A stretch of DNA of 64,000 bases from Actinomadura atramentaria DSM 43919 (lineage in GTDB: Bacteria > Actinomycetota > Actinomycetes > Streptosporangiales > Streptosporangiaceae), in the NCBI RefSeq assembly GCF_000381885.1, contig NZ_KB907208.1, positions 682,001-746,000 on the forward strand. Direction: 5' to 3'. Positions 31,792 through 40,530 of this stretch are shown piece by piece (position 1 is the stretch's first letter; the number at the start of each line of letters is the position of its first letter). A program made the translations under genes and the position numbers. The notes under the pieces are model-generated. The model was not told the origin of the DNA, made no database searches, and saw only the letters and a program-made list of their open reading frames with translations.

Positions 31792-31799
31792 TACGAAGA

Positions 31800-31835
31800 G
31801 AGCGGGCCGCGCGGGATCGTCCGCGCGGCCCGCTC
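31800..31835. terminator. Bidirectional terminator at element-chromosome junction
   Basis: GAGCGGGCCGCGCGG (31800-31814) and CCGCGCGGCCCGCTC (31821-31835) form a perfect 15-base stem around GATCGT. It serves both the acyl-CoA dehydrogenase stub on its left and the leftward cutinase gene on its right. Confidence 0.85.
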
Positions 31836-31847
31836 ATTTGGCTTTCG

Positions 31848-32705
31848 TTACATCGGGCAGGTGGATTTGTAGGCCGCGATGGTGGACTCGTTCGTCGGGC
31901 CGGGGCAGAGGAACTGGGTGTAGCGGGTGTCGTCGTCGACGTAGCGCTTCAGCCAGGAGAGGGTGTATTCGGCGATGCGCTTGTCCGGGAAGACGTAAGC
32001 CATGTGGCCCGCGTTCTTGAGGCGGACGTACGCCTTTTCGGGGGCGTTGGAGATTCCGTCGTAGAACGGCTTGGCGAAGGTGCCGTCGGGGGCGATGAAG
32101 TCGTTGTCCGAGCCGAAGATCATCGTCGGGGTCTTGACCGAGGTCAGCGGGGCCGAGACGTGCCAGGGGGCGAGGGCGACCGCCGCCTTCAGGTTCGGCC
32201 GGTTCGCGGCGGCGCTGAGCGTGCCGCCGCCGCCCATCGAATGGCCGACGACCGCGAGGCGGTTCGGGTCGATCCGGTCCTTCACGGTGCTCTTGGACGT
32301 CAGGTAGTCGAGCGCCGCGAGAAGCTGGCCGCCGCGCGAGTCGGGGGTGTCGAAGACCGAGGTCGTGTCGAGCGTCATGACGACGAATCCCTGGGAGGCC
32401 AGGCGCGGGCCGTACCAGTCGATCGCCGACTTGGGCTCAAGGAATCCGGGAATGACCGCGACCGCGCCGAACGTGCCGTCGGCGGTGGACTTCGGATAGT
32501 AGATCGTCCCGTCCGCGAATCCGGTTCCGCTGCCCTTGGGGACGTCGACCTGGGCGATGTCGTAGGAACCGCGGTCGGCCGTCACGCTCGCCGTCGTCGG
32601 GTCCGGGCCCTTCTCGAAACCGGCGGCGTGGGCCGGAGCGGTCAGGCAGCCGACGGCGACCGCGCCGCCCGCCAGCGCGCCGAGAATTCCGCGCTTGCTG
32701 AGCAT
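31848..32705 (-). CDS. Secreted cutinase/polyester hydrolase (PET-hydrolase-like)
   Basis: The 285-residue protein has a signal peptide (cleavage near APAHA-AG) and closely follows the Thermobifida cutinase family pattern: FADGTIYYPK, PDSRGGQLLAALDYL, GHSMGGGGTL, APWH and the end DTRYTQFLCPGP...STCPM. The catalytic residues are Ser156, Asp202 and His234. Trp181 and Met157 occupy the known substrate-cleft positions; Phe88 replaces the usual Tyr at the oxyanion position. Cys267 and Cys283 can form the C-terminal disulfide. The family hydrolyses cutin and synthetic polyesters outside the cell. A lipase gene lies directly upstream on the same strand, 26 bases away. Confidence 0.9.
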   Translation of the reverse strand: MLSKRGILGALAGGAVAVGCLTAPAHAAGFEKGPDPTTASVTADRGSYDIAQVDVPKGSGTGFADGTIYYPKSTADGTFGAVAVIPGFLEPKSAIDWYGPRLASQGFVVMTLDTTSVFDTPDSRGGQLLAALDYLTSKSTVKDRIDPNRLAVVGHSMGGGGTLSAAANRPNLKAAVALAPWHVSAPLTSVKTPTMIFGSDNDFIAPDGTFAKPFYDGISNAPEKAYVRLKNAGHMAYVFPDKRIAEYTLSWLKRYVDDDTRYTQFLCPGPTNESTIAAYKSTCPM

Positions 32706-32731
32706 TCTGTTGTCCTTTCGGTGGGTCCGGC

Positions 32732-33400
32732 TCAGGAGCGCAGGAAGTCCGCGACCTGCTTGAGCACGGCGGTGTCGCTGAGATAGCCGCCGTGCTTCTC
32801 GCAGGCGACCTTCGTGTTGCGCGCGCCGTCCAGGACCGTGCTGGTGTAGGGATAGATCACGCCGTCGCAGGACGAGTACCAGGTCGCGTAGGACGTGTTC
32901 CCGGGCGTCTCGTCACCGGCGGTGATTTTGGAGATGAAGGCCGAGCCCGGGTACATCTGGCGGCACGTCAGATACCAGAGGCAGTTGACGGCCGCGTAGG
33001 TCCCGTGGTTTGCCCCGGCGAGCGACGCGAGATGCGCGACGTCGGAGGTCCCGCCCAGCGCCTTGAGGTAGTAGAGGCTGACGAGGCCGCCCATCGAGTG
33101 GTTGACGATGTCGACCTTCGCCGCGCCGGTCCCGGCCTTCACCTGCGCGACGTAGGAGGCCAGTCCCTGGGCGTTCTTGGTGTTGTCGCCGTAGGAGTTG
33201 TACTCGTAGGCGAAAAGCCGGTCGGAAGGATATCCGGCGTTCTCAAAAACAGTCCGGGCGGTGGTCCAGTTCTTGGCACTTCCCGAGTAACCGTGGACGA
33301 AGACGACGGGAGCCGGCCCGTCCGCCCGCGCGGCGGTCCCGGCTCCGAACAGCGTCGCGGTGGCGAGCGCGGCGGTCGCCGCGAGGGGGAACAGGCGCAC
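32732..33400 (-). CDS. Secreted class 2 lipase (alpha/beta hydrolase)
   Basis: 222 residues with a signal peptide (cleavage after TAARA), an oxyanion VFVHGYSGSAKNW loop, and the nucleophile elbow VNHSMGGLVSLYYL with Ser102. A SLAGANHGT segment, an Asp in SSCDGVIYP and a His in CEKHGGYL complete the triad. This is the class 2 (LipA/EstA-type) lipase pattern of actinomycetes. Four cysteines probably form two disulfides. It is probably cotranscribed with the cutinase gene downstream, giving a pair of extracellular esterases. Confidence 0.88.
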   Translation of the reverse strand: MRLFPLAATAALATATLFGAGTAARADGPAPVVFVHGYSGSAKNWTTARTVFENAGYPSDRLFAYEYNSYGDNTKNAQGLASYVAQVKAGTGAAKVDIVNHSMGGLVSLYYLKALGGTSDVAHLASLAGANHGTYAAVNCLWYLTCRQMYPGSAFISKITAGDETPGNTSYATWYSSCDGVIYPYTSTVLDGARNTKVACEKHGGYLSDTAVLKQVADFLRS

Positions 33401-33647
33401 GGGGTCTCCTGACGGACGGCATGTCGGTTGCGGGACTCATGGTCGGGCCGGCACCGCCCCCGGACAATGAACCGATCGCAGAAACGAACGCGAACATGCG
33501 CGTCCACGGACAAGACAACGGCGGAAAGAATGACCGCTCAGGCGCGCAGGCCGCGCAGGTAGTCCGTGAAGTCGGCGGTGTAGTCCGCGTATTCGCGGCG
33601 CCAGCGGGCGCGGCCCGCGGAACGCGTAGAAGGTATACGGGCGCGGT

Positions 33648-34418
33648 TCAGGCGGTTCCGGCGTGGCGCGTCAGGTCGGACGCCGCGCCGACGAGCCGCC
33701 GGAACCGCTCGACCGCCCGCCGGTGGTGCAGCGCCGCGAGGTCCCCGAACAGGGCGAGTTCGGGCTCGGTCGGCGGCTCGTTCGCCTCCCAGGCGCGGAG
33801 CATGGCGAGCCAGGCCGACGCGTGCGTCCGCGGCTCGGCGGCGAAGAACGCCTCGACGGCCTCGGGCACCTCGGCCAGCGTCTCCGCGAGGGAGTTGAGG
33901 ACGGCCAGGTGCGCCGTCTGGCCGACTGCGGCCACGACTGCGCGCAGGACGTTCAGTTCCGCCTCGAAGAGTTCGGCCAGATCGGGATCGTCCGTCGCGG
34001 CCAGCAGCTCCAGCCGGGCCGCGGCGCGCCGCGCGGCCGCCGGGTCGTAGCGCCGGGGGTCGGCGGCGATCGTGCGGACGGTGCGCAGGAACAGGTCCTG
34101 GTGGAGCTCCACGACGTCCTGGAAGATCCCCGCCGCGGTGTCGGGCAGGTCGCGCGCGAAGCGGAACAGGTGCCGGTGCGTGTCGAGCCCGCCGTACAGC
34201 CGCACGTCGCGGACGGTGAAGCCGAGCCCGCGCCGGGCGCTGACGAACCCGGCCGCCTCCAGCCGCCCGAGGATGAGCTGCGCGGTGGCGCGGTTGACGC
34301 CGAACTCGTCCGCGATGCGGCGGATGGACGGCATCAGCTCGCCCGGGGCGTGGACGCCGGACGCGATCCGCAGCGCCAGGCGGTCGGCGATCTCGTCCAC
34401 GATCGTCTGTTTGCGCAC
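33648..34418 (-). CDS. GntR-family transcriptional regulator
   Basis: The N-terminal winged helix (IVDEIADRLALRIASGVHAPGELMPSIRRIADEFGVNRATAQLILGRLEAAGFV, about residues 4-58) is the GntR DNA-binding domain. The C-terminal all-helical part resembles the FadR/FCD class but is Ala/Leu-rich and diverged. The likely start is GTG 34418. It is divergent from the ABC1-kinase gene at 34535, so the 116-base gap probably contains its operator. The effector is unknown. Confidence 0.82.
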   Translation of the reverse strand: MRKQTIVDEIADRLALRIASGVHAPGELMPSIRRIADEFGVNRATAQLILGRLEAAGFVSARRGLGFTVRDVRLYGGLDTHRHLFRFARDLPDTAAGIFQDVVELHQDLFLRTVRTIAADPRRYDPAAARRAAARLELLAATDDPDLAELFEAELNVLRAVVAAVGQTAHLAVLNSLAETLAEVPEAVEAFFAAEPRTHASAWLAMLRAWEANEPPTEPELALFGDLAALHHRRAVERFRRLVGAASDLTRHAGTA

Positions 34419-34534
34419 GCCGTCCGTTCCCCCACGATGCGGCCATTGACCGCGCACCCCGAAAACCCTACATTCCACCGGATGTCGTGGCGCGCGACTG
34501 CAGTGTCAACTCGTTCCTCCGGTGAGGAGTTCCC

Positions 34535-35713
34535 GTGCGCGACGACGTCTTCTCGCTACCGGCGGACGTCCGCGAGCGCACCGCGCAGCACATGTTCGAG
34601 GTGCTCGGCCAGCTCAGGGGCTGCGCGCTCAAGGGGGCGGAGCAGCTTCGCGTCCTCGGGCAGGCGCTGCCGCCTGATCTGGCCGGTCCGTACCGGGTCG
34701 CGCTGGCGCGGTTGCAGGAGTCCGCGCCGTCCATGCTGCCGTCCGTCGTGCATCAGGTCCTCGCGCGTGGACTGGGGGACGACTGGCGGACGCTGTTCCG
34801 CGAGTTCGACGACCGTCGTCCGGTCGCGGCGTCGGCCGGGCAGGTCCACCGCGCGGTGTGGTGGGACGGGCGGCGGGTCGCGGTCAAGGTGCAGTATCCG
34901 AGCGCGCGCCGCCTGTTCCGGCGCGACCTCGCGCAGCTCGCGCGGCTGTGGCGGCTCGCGTCCGCGCTGATCGGACGGGCCGAGGGCTGGGAAGTCGTCG
35001 AAACCATCAGCGAGCAGATCGGCGAAGAACTCGACTACGCGCGGGAGGCGCGCAACCAGCGGGCGTTCGCCGCCGCGTTCGACGGCGATCCCGACTTCGT
35101 CGTGCCCGCCGTCGTCGCGCAGGCCGGGGACGTGCTCGTCGGCGAATGGGTCGCCGGGACGCCGGTGACGCGGCTCATCGCGGCGGGGGAGCGCGCCGAC
35201 CGCGACCGGGCGGGCCTGCTGATGCTCCGGTTCGGTTTCGCCGGACCCGGCCGGTGCGGGCTGATGCACGGCGACCCGAGTCCGGGCAACGCGCGGCTGC
35301 TGCCGGACGGCCGACTCGGCGTCCTGGACTTCGGGGCCTGCGCGCCCGTCCCGCCGGATCTGCGCCGCGACCTGGCGGAACTGCTGGCGGCGCTGGCCGG
35401 GGACGCGCCCGGCGCGTGGACGGACGCGCTGCGCGCCCGGCGGTTCCTCGCGCCGGACGCCGATCCCGCGGCCGCGCAGCGGGTCGTCCGGGACGTCTTC
35501 GCGTTCCTGCGCGACGACGAGTTCGCGTTCAGCGACCGGCGGCTGCGCCGGGCGGTGCGCGCCGTCGACGTGCGGGGCCTGCGCGGGTTCGGCGTCCCGG
35601 CGCGGTTTGCCCGCGTCTGGTGGACGCTGCTGGGCGCGGTCGGCGTGCTGAGCCGGCTGGAGGCGTCGGGGCCGTTCCGCGGTGAACTCGCGCGGCTCGG
35701 CGGCGCGCGCTAA
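34535..35713 (+). CDS. ABC1/UbiB-family atypical kinase (AarF-like)
   Basis: 392 residues containing KGAEQLRVLGQALPP (the KxGQ-like N-terminal motif), VAVKVQYPSARR, EELDYAREARNQRAF, LMHGDPSPGNARLL and LGVLDFGACAPV, the ordered ABC1 kinase signature. Family members bind ATP or ADP and support isoprenoid-quinone and lipid metabolism. The first motif, with KGAEQ where KxGQ is usual, is slightly divergent. The protein is compact and lacks C-terminal membrane helices. It is divergent from the GntR gene. Confidence 0.88.
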   Translation: MRDDVFSLPADVRERTAQHMFEVLGQLRGCALKGAEQLRVLGQALPPDLAGPYRVALARLQESAPSMLPSVVHQVLARGLGDDWRTLFREFDDRRPVAASAGQVHRAVWWDGRRVAVKVQYPSARRLFRRDLAQLARLWRLASALIGRAEGWEVVETISEQIGEELDYAREARNQRAFAAAFDGDPDFVVPAVVAQAGDVLVGEWVAGTPVTRLIAAGERADRDRAGLLMLRFGFAGPGRCGLMHGDPSPGNARLLPDGRLGVLDFGACAPVPPDLRRDLAELLAALAGDAPGAWTDALRARRFLAPDADPAAAQRVVRDVFAFLRDDEFAFSDRRLRRAVRAVDVRGLRGFGVPARFARVWWTLLGAVGVLSRLEASGPFRGELARLGGAR

Positions 35714-35721
35714 CACACTTC

Positions 35722-35777
35722 GCCCGGCACGGCTAGACGAAACCGTCTGAGTAGCTGTCTCAGACAGTTGGCCGGGC
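35722..35777. promoter_or_regulatory. Nested inverted repeats upstream of the copper operon
   Basis: GTCTGAG (35745-35751) and CTCAGAC (35759-35765) form an inverted repeat inside an outer pair GCCCGGC/GCCGGGC (35722-35728, 35771-35777). The site lies between the kinase stop and the copper-protein gene. It could be a terminator for the former, an operator for the latter, or both. Confidence 0.45.
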
Positions 35778-35878
35778 TTGCTAACGCGCCCGTCCGCGCC
35801 CGCCTAAATTGCCCTCACCCCCGAAGGCGAACCGAGGCGAACGCGGGAGCCCGCCCGGTCCCGCGCCCTCGCGAAAGG

Positions 35879-37078
35879 ATGATTCCCTTGCGACTCGGAC
35901 CGCGCGTGTCGGCCGCGGTGTTCCTCGCCGTTCTCGCGCTCCTGGCGGCGCTCGCGCCGGGCGTCGCCTCGGCGCAGCCGTCCTACGAACCGCCCGTCTG
36001 GAAACCCGCGCCGGGCCAGAACGTCACGACCGTGCGCTGGGGTCCGATGACCATTCCGGCCGCGCCGTCGATGGAGGACCCGATGGCGTCCGCCGCGATG
36101 CCGGACCACGGCGCGATGCCGGCGGGCGAACTCGACAACCAGATCGCGCTCGACGGCGGCTGCAATCCGCTGCTCAGCACCTGGGGACCGGTGTCGCCGT
36201 ACAAGGTGAGCTGCATTCCCATGTCGATTCCCAAGCCCTGCGACGACTGCTACATCACGGGAATCCTGCCGGACCTGGTGAAGAAGGGCACCGACACCAG
36301 CGTCAACATGAACAACGGCGGGATGCTGCACCACGTCGTCCTCATGAACCTCAACCGCCAGGACGCGACGTGCCCGGCCTGGGGCGGCTTCAAGCCCATC
36401 AACTGGCTCGGGCTGCTCAACGGCGGGAACGAACGATTCTTCGCCGCCGGGAACGAACGGACCATCGCCCAGTTGAACACGGCCGGAACCTACGGCTACC
36501 GCGTCAACAAGGGCGACAGGTGGGGGCTCATCTACCACCTGATGAACTACACGCAGCAACCGATGGACGTCGAATTCAAATTCACGTTCACCTGGGTGCG
36601 CAAGGCGACTCCGGTCGACCCGGTCTGGCTGGACATCGACCAGTGCTCGGACTCGGAGAAGAAGATCCCCGCCGGGTACAGCGACCTGGAGTGGAGCACG
36701 CCCGTGCTGCGCGGCGGGACGCTGGTGGGCGTCGGCGGCCACGCGCACGACCACTCCATCGCCGTGTCGCTGGAGAACGTCACCAAGAAGAAGTTCTCGT
36801 GCGTCTCCGTCGCCGGATACGCGCCTGGATCCACGTCGGCGCCGAGCGGTCCCGGACCCGGCACTCCCGGCCATCCCGTGAAGGCGAACACCGTGACCAC
36901 CGACGGCCATCCGGGCACGAGTCTGGACGCCTATATGGGATCGGTGTCGGACTTCAGTCCGTGTACGCCGATGGATCAATGGGACGTCGGGGATACGGCC
37001 CGAATCCACGCGACCTATTACCACCCCACCGGCGTCGACGACGCGATGGGAATCATGGTCGCCTACCTCAAGCGCTGA
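35879..37078 (+). CDS. Secreted PHM-like type II copper protein
   Basis: The 399-residue protein has a signal peptide (cleavage near ASA-QP). Its histidines fall in the order seen in peptidylglycine monooxygenase-like proteins: His151-His152 (GGMLHHVVLMN), His220 (LIYHLMNYT), His288/His290 (GVGGHAHDHS), then His382 and Met390/Met393 (DDAMGIMVAYL). In PHM, His-His plus His binds one copper, and His-x-His plus Met binds the second. Eight or more cysteines suggest disulfides. The ycnI, copC and copD genes follow, so a role in periplasmic or extracellular copper handling or copper-dependent oxidation is likely. ATG 35879 follows AAAGG. Confidence 0.75.
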   Translation: MIPLRLGPRVSAAVFLAVLALLAALAPGVASAQPSYEPPVWKPAPGQNVTTVRWGPMTIPAAPSMEDPMASAAMPDHGAMPAGELDNQIALDGGCNPLLSTWGPVSPYKVSCIPMSIPKPCDDCYITGILPDLVKKGTDTSVNMNNGGMLHHVVLMNLNRQDATCPAWGGFKPINWLGLLNGGNERFFAAGNERTIAQLNTAGTYGYRVNKGDRWGLIYHLMNYTQQPMDVEFKFTFTWVRKATPVDPVWLDIDQCSDSEKKIPAGYSDLEWSTPVLRGGTLVGVGGHAHDHSIAVSLENVTKKKFSCVSVAGYAPGSTSAPSGPGPGTPGHPVKANTVTTDGHPGTSLDAYMGSVSDFSPCTPMDQWDVGDTARIHATYYHPTGVDDAMGIMVAYLKR

Positions 37079-37146
37079 CCCGTGGGCCGTGCCGGTGCTG
37101 GACCGGCGCCGGCACGGCCCTTTCCCCGTCGAGGACGGAGCCAGAC

Positions 37147-37839
37147 ATGGTCGAAATCAGCCCGGCGCTTCGGCGTTCCGGCACGGTGGTCGCGGGTGCG
37201 GCGGTCGCTTCGGCGCTGCTCGGCGGGGTCGCGTCCGCGCACGTCACCATTTCCAGCGCGCAGCCCGCGGTGAGGGGCGAGTACGCCCAACTGGCGCTCC
37301 GCGCGCCGAACGAGTCCGAGAAGGCGAGCATGGTGAAGCTCGAACTCGACGTTCCGGCGGACACGCCGCTGCCCAATGTGACGCCTGAGCCGGTGCCCGG
37401 CTGGAACGTCGAAGTCGAGACCGTCACGCTCGACCGCCCGGTGCGCATGGAGAAGATCACCGTGACGAAGGCCGTCCGTTCGATCGTGTGGACGGCCGAA
37501 CGCGGAAAGGGCACGCCGGTCGACAATTTCCAGAGCTTCCAGTTCATGACGAAGCTGCCGACCAACACCGACAAGCTCGTCTTCTCGGCCGTCCAGACCT
37601 ACAGCGACGGATCGAAGACCGAATGGAACCAGCCGGTCGGCCCGGACGGCGCCGAACCCGAGAATCCGGCCCCGACGCTGGCCCTGGCCGCGCCCGAACA
37701 GAAAACCGCGCCGACCGAAACGAAGATGTCGAATACCGACACCACCGCGCGCTGGCTCGGCGGTGTCGGCATCGCGGTCGGCGTCGTCGGGATCGGCTTC
37801 GGGGCGCTCCGGGGCCGGCGGCGCGCCGCCGGGGACTGA
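37147..37839 (+). CDS. ycnI: YcnI-family copper-binding protein
   Basis: 230 residues: signal peptide ending VASA, mature N-terminal His32 (AHVTISSAQP), a DUF1775/YcnI beta domain with APNESEKASMVKLELDVP, a Trp in KTEWNQPVGPDG, and a C-terminal hydrophobic helix with RGRRRAAGD tail. In YcnI the N-terminal His and a Trp form a monohistidine copper site. It is followed by copC with a TGATG overlap, the common ycnI-copC-copD order in actinomycetes. ATG 37147 chosen. Confidence 0.92.
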   Translation: MVEISPALRRSGTVVAGAAVASALLGGVASAHVTISSAQPAVRGEYAQLALRAPNESEKASMVKLELDVPADTPLPNVTPEPVPGWNVEVETVTLDRPVRMEKITVTKAVRSIVWTAERGKGTPVDNFQSFQFMTKLPTNTDKLVFSAVQTYSDGSKTEWNQPVGPDGAEPENPAPTLALAAPEQKTAPTETKMSNTDTTARWLGGVGIAVGVVGIGFGALRGRRRAAGD

Positions 37840-38375
37840 TGCGGGGGATCGCGCGGGCGGCGGGCTGCGCCGGGCTGGCGGCGTTCGTGCTGCTGGCCGG
37901 GCAGCGGCCCGCCCTGGCCCACAACAGGCTGGTCGCCACCGATCCGCCCGCCGGGGCGCGGCTCGCGACCGCGCCGGGCCGGGTCATGTTCACGTTCGCC
38001 GAACCCGTCCAGGAATCCGACGAATACGACGCGATCACCGTCACCGGGCCGGGCATGACGCGCTGGGAGGTCACCGGCGTCAAGGTCTACGGCGACACGA
38101 TCAGCGCGACGGTCGGCGCGCTCGGGCCTGCCGGGACGTACACGCTCGGGTACCGGATCGTGTCGGCGGACGGCCATCCGACGACGGGCGCGATCACCGT
38201 GACGCTCACCCGGCCCGGCGGCGGAACGCCGATGGCGGCGATGGCGGAACCGGCCCGGCCGTCCACCGGCGGGCTCGGCGGACGGCCCGCCTGGCTCTGG
38301 CTCGCCGGCCTGGCGCTGCTCGGCTGCGCCGCGCTGGCCGCCGTGCGGGCGTCGGGCCGCCGGGAGGCGCGATGA
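37839..38375 (+). CDS. copC: CopC copper-resistance protein with membrane anchor
   Basis: 178 residues. The signal peptide ends PALA, the mature protein starts with His28 (AHNRLVATDPPAGARL), and the CopC core carries VMFTFAEPV and SADGHPTTGAITV, with His and Asp as copper ligands. A C-terminal helix (LWLAGLALLGCAALAAV) anchors it to the membrane. It binds Cu(II) outside the cytoplasmic membrane and is thought to hand copper to CopD. It overlaps ycnI (TGATG) and copD (ATGA). Confidence 0.93.
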   Translation: MRGIARAAGCAGLAAFVLLAGQRPALAHNRLVATDPPAGARLATAPGRVMFTFAEPVQESDEYDAITVTGPGMTRWEVTGVKVYGDTISATVGALGPAGTYTLGYRIVSADGHPTTGAITVTLTRPGGGTPMAAMAEPARPSTGGLGGRPAWLWLAGLALLGCAALAAVRASGRREAR

Positions 38376-39337
38376 CGGGCCGGGCGCTGACCGTCGCCGC
38401 CGCGACGCTCGTCGCCTTCGGCGGCCTGGCGCTGGGAATCAGCGCGACCGAGACCCCCGACCATTCCGGCATGGCGATGACGAGATCGGTCACCGAGATC
38501 GTCCTGCCCGCCGCGCGCCTGGTCGGCAACATCGCGGGCGTAGCCGCCGCCGGTCTGGCGCTGCTGTTGATCCTGCTAGCCGGGACGGACGAAGCACTGG
38601 CGGCCGGAACCCGCCGCGCGGCGACCGGCGTCGGCGTCTGCTGGACGCTCGCCACAGCCTGCGCCCTCTGGCTGCAAGCAGCGGAGATCTCCCCGCTCGG
38701 CTACAGCGTGACGGGCCGCGAGACCATCGACTACGCCACCCACGTCACGACGGGCCGTGCCCTACTCGTCACCCTGGCCGCAGCGGCGACATACGCGCTG
38801 CTCAACACGGCAAGCCGAACACTCCCGGCCATTCCCCTGCTCGTCGCCGCGGTCGGCCTGATAGCCGTCCCCCTGACCGGCCACCTGTCCCAATCCTCAC
38901 AGCCGCTCCTGGGCCGCGCGTCGATCGCCGCCCACGTCCTGGCGGCGGCCCTGTGGGTGGGCGGCCTGGGCGCGATCTTCCTCCTGGCCGCCGACGACCG
39001 AAACACCCTGGCCACGGCCCTACCCCGCTTCTCGAAACTGGCCGCCGTCTGCATCACCGCAGTGGCCATCAGCGGCGCACTCATCGCCTACCTCCGCCTA
39101 GAACCCGACGGCCTCTTCGACAACCTCTTCACCACCGGCTATGGCTTCCTGATCCTGGCCAAAACCGCCTGCCTGATCGCCCTGGCCAGCACCGGCAACC
39201 ACATCCGCCGCCGCATCCTCCCCGCCGTCCTGACCCGCCACCCCACCGCCCTCCCCACCTGGGCCGGCGCAGAACTGACCCTCATGACCCTGACCCTCGC
39301 CCTCGGCACGGTCCTGGCCCGCTCCTCGGTCACCTGA
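38372..39337 (+). CDS. copD: CopD-family copper transport membrane protein
   Basis: 321 residues with about eight hydrophobic helices and the CopD landmarks PAARLVGNIAGVAAAGLAL, SIAAHVLAAALWVGGLGA and AISGALIAYLRL. CopD proteins move copper across the membrane together with CopC. ATG 38372 overlaps the copC stop. It is the last gene of the copper operon. Codon use shifts strongly to C-ending codons in the last third, as seen in several host genes here. Confidence 0.9.
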   Translation: MTGRALTVAAATLVAFGGLALGISATETPDHSGMAMTRSVTEIVLPAARLVGNIAGVAAAGLALLLILLAGTDEALAAGTRRAATGVGVCWTLATACALWLQAAEISPLGYSVTGRETIDYATHVTTGRALLVTLAAAATYALLNTASRTLPAIPLLVAAVGLIAVPLTGHLSQSSQPLLGRASIAAHVLAAALWVGGLGAIFLLAADDRNTLATALPRFSKLAAVCITAVAISGALIAYLRLEPDGLFDNLFTTGYGFLILAKTACLIALASTGNHIRRRILPAVLTRHPTALPTWAGAELTLMTLTLALGTVLARSSVT

Positions 39338-39464
39338 CCCGGCCGCCGTCGCCGTCGTCCGGGGAGAGCGGGCGGCACGGGGTGTCATAAGAATGTGGAT
39401 TTGTCTCATCTTTTGGGGGTGTGGGGGTTAGGCTGCGCGGGAGGCTGTTGCGAGGGGGTGGCCG

Positions 39465-40274
39465 ATGGCGGCTCGGGATGCGAGCGGGGGAGCGCCGGCG
39501 TTCGATACGAGCGTCGCGCACATCGCGCGGGTGCAGGACTGCTGGCTCGGCGGCAAGGACAACTTCCCCGCCGACCGGATCGCCGCGCAGCAGGCGATCG
39601 AGGCGATGCCGGACATGGTGGCGTCGGTGCGGAACACGCGGGCGTTCCTGGCGCGGTCCGTCAGGCATCTGGCCGAGGGGGAGGGCGTCCGGCAGTTCCT
39701 CGACATCGGCACCGGGATTCCGGCCGCGAACAACACACACGAGGTCGCGCAGGCCGTCGCGCCCGAGAGCCGCGTCGTGTACGCCGACAACGACCCGATC
39801 GTCCTGGCGCACGCCCGCGCCCTGCTGACCAGCGGCCCGCAGGGGGCGACGGCGTATCTGGACGCCGACCTGCGCGACACCGCGCCGATCCTCGAGGGCG
39901 CGCGCCGCGTGCTGGACTTCGAGCGGCCCATCGCGGTCATGCTCGTCGCCGTCCTGCAGTACATCCCGGACGAGGACGACCCGTACGGCATCGTCGAGGA
40001 GCTGATGGCCGCCGTCCCGTCCGGCAGCTACCTCGTCGTCTCGCACCCGGCGAGCGACATCCAGGCGTCGGCGATGGCGGGCATGGCGAGCCGCCTGAAC
40101 GAGCTGATGGCGCAGAAGGTCCGGCTGCGCGACCGCGCCGGGGTCGCCCGGTTCTTCGACGGGTTCGACCTGGTCGAGCCCGGTCTGGTGCGCGCCCCCG
40201 AGTGGCGGCCCGACCGTCCCGAGGACGCGGCGACGCCGTCCACGATGTGGAGCGGCGCCGCCCGCAAGCCCTGA
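39465..40274 (+). CDS. DUF574 / SAM-dependent methyltransferase (Methyltransf_19)
   Basis: 269 residues with the family signature FDTSVAHIARVQDCWLGGKDNF, RNTRAFLARSVRHLA, QFLDIGTGIP as the SAM site, VVYADNDPIVLAHA and MLVAVLQYIPD. These proteins are highly expanded in streptomycetes and Actinomadura. They are predicted SAM enzymes of unknown substrate, often found near regulators. ATG 39465. It stands alone between the copper operon and a small leftward gene. Confidence 0.9.
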   Translation: MAARDASGGAPAFDTSVAHIARVQDCWLGGKDNFPADRIAAQQAIEAMPDMVASVRNTRAFLARSVRHLAEGEGVRQFLDIGTGIPAANNTHEVAQAVAPESRVVYADNDPIVLAHARALLTSGPQGATAYLDADLRDTAPILEGARRVLDFERPIAVMLVAVLQYIPDEDDPYGIVEELMAAVPSGSYLVVSHPASDIQASAMAGMASRLNELMAQKVRLRDRAGVARFFDGFDLVEPGLVRAPEWRPDRPEDAATPSTMWSGAARKP

Positions 40275-40286
40275 CGGGCGCGCGCG

Positions 40287-40469
40287 TCAGGGGGCTGTCT
40301 CTTCGGTGGCCCGCTGCGCGCCCTCCCGTTCGATGCGGCGGCGCTGCGCCTCGACGTGCTCCGGCGTCGGGTCCAGGCCCTCGGCCATCGCCAGGTCCTC
40401 GGGATCGACCGGAGTCTCCGCGCCGGTCCGCAGCTCGGCGTCGGTCTCGCGGCCCGTCCGCTCGGTCAT
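40287..40469 (-). CDS. Small acidic hypothetical protein, 60 aa
   Basis: ATG 40469 has GGAGGAGACACC upstream, an excellent ribosome site. The product is very acidic and charged (TERTGRETDAELRTG, EDLAMAEGLDPTPEHVEAQRRR), helical and probably partly disordered. Small proteins of this type are common orphans in actinomycetes. Function unknown. Confidence 0.6.
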   Translation of the reverse strand: MTERTGRETDAELRTGAETPVDPEDLAMAEGLDPTPEHVEAQRRRIEREGAQRATEETAP

Positions 40470-40530
40470 GGTGTCTCCTCCGGGTCGGTTGCGCCCCGCG
40501 CCTACCCGGCGCGGGGCGTCCGACACGCCG

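Noticed and set aside
35809..37146. Long frame running through the copper-protein gene into ycnI
   Set aside because: The part before 37147 is Arg/His/Gln-rich out-of-frame sequence of the PHM-like gene. Only the section from ATG 37147 is YcnI.
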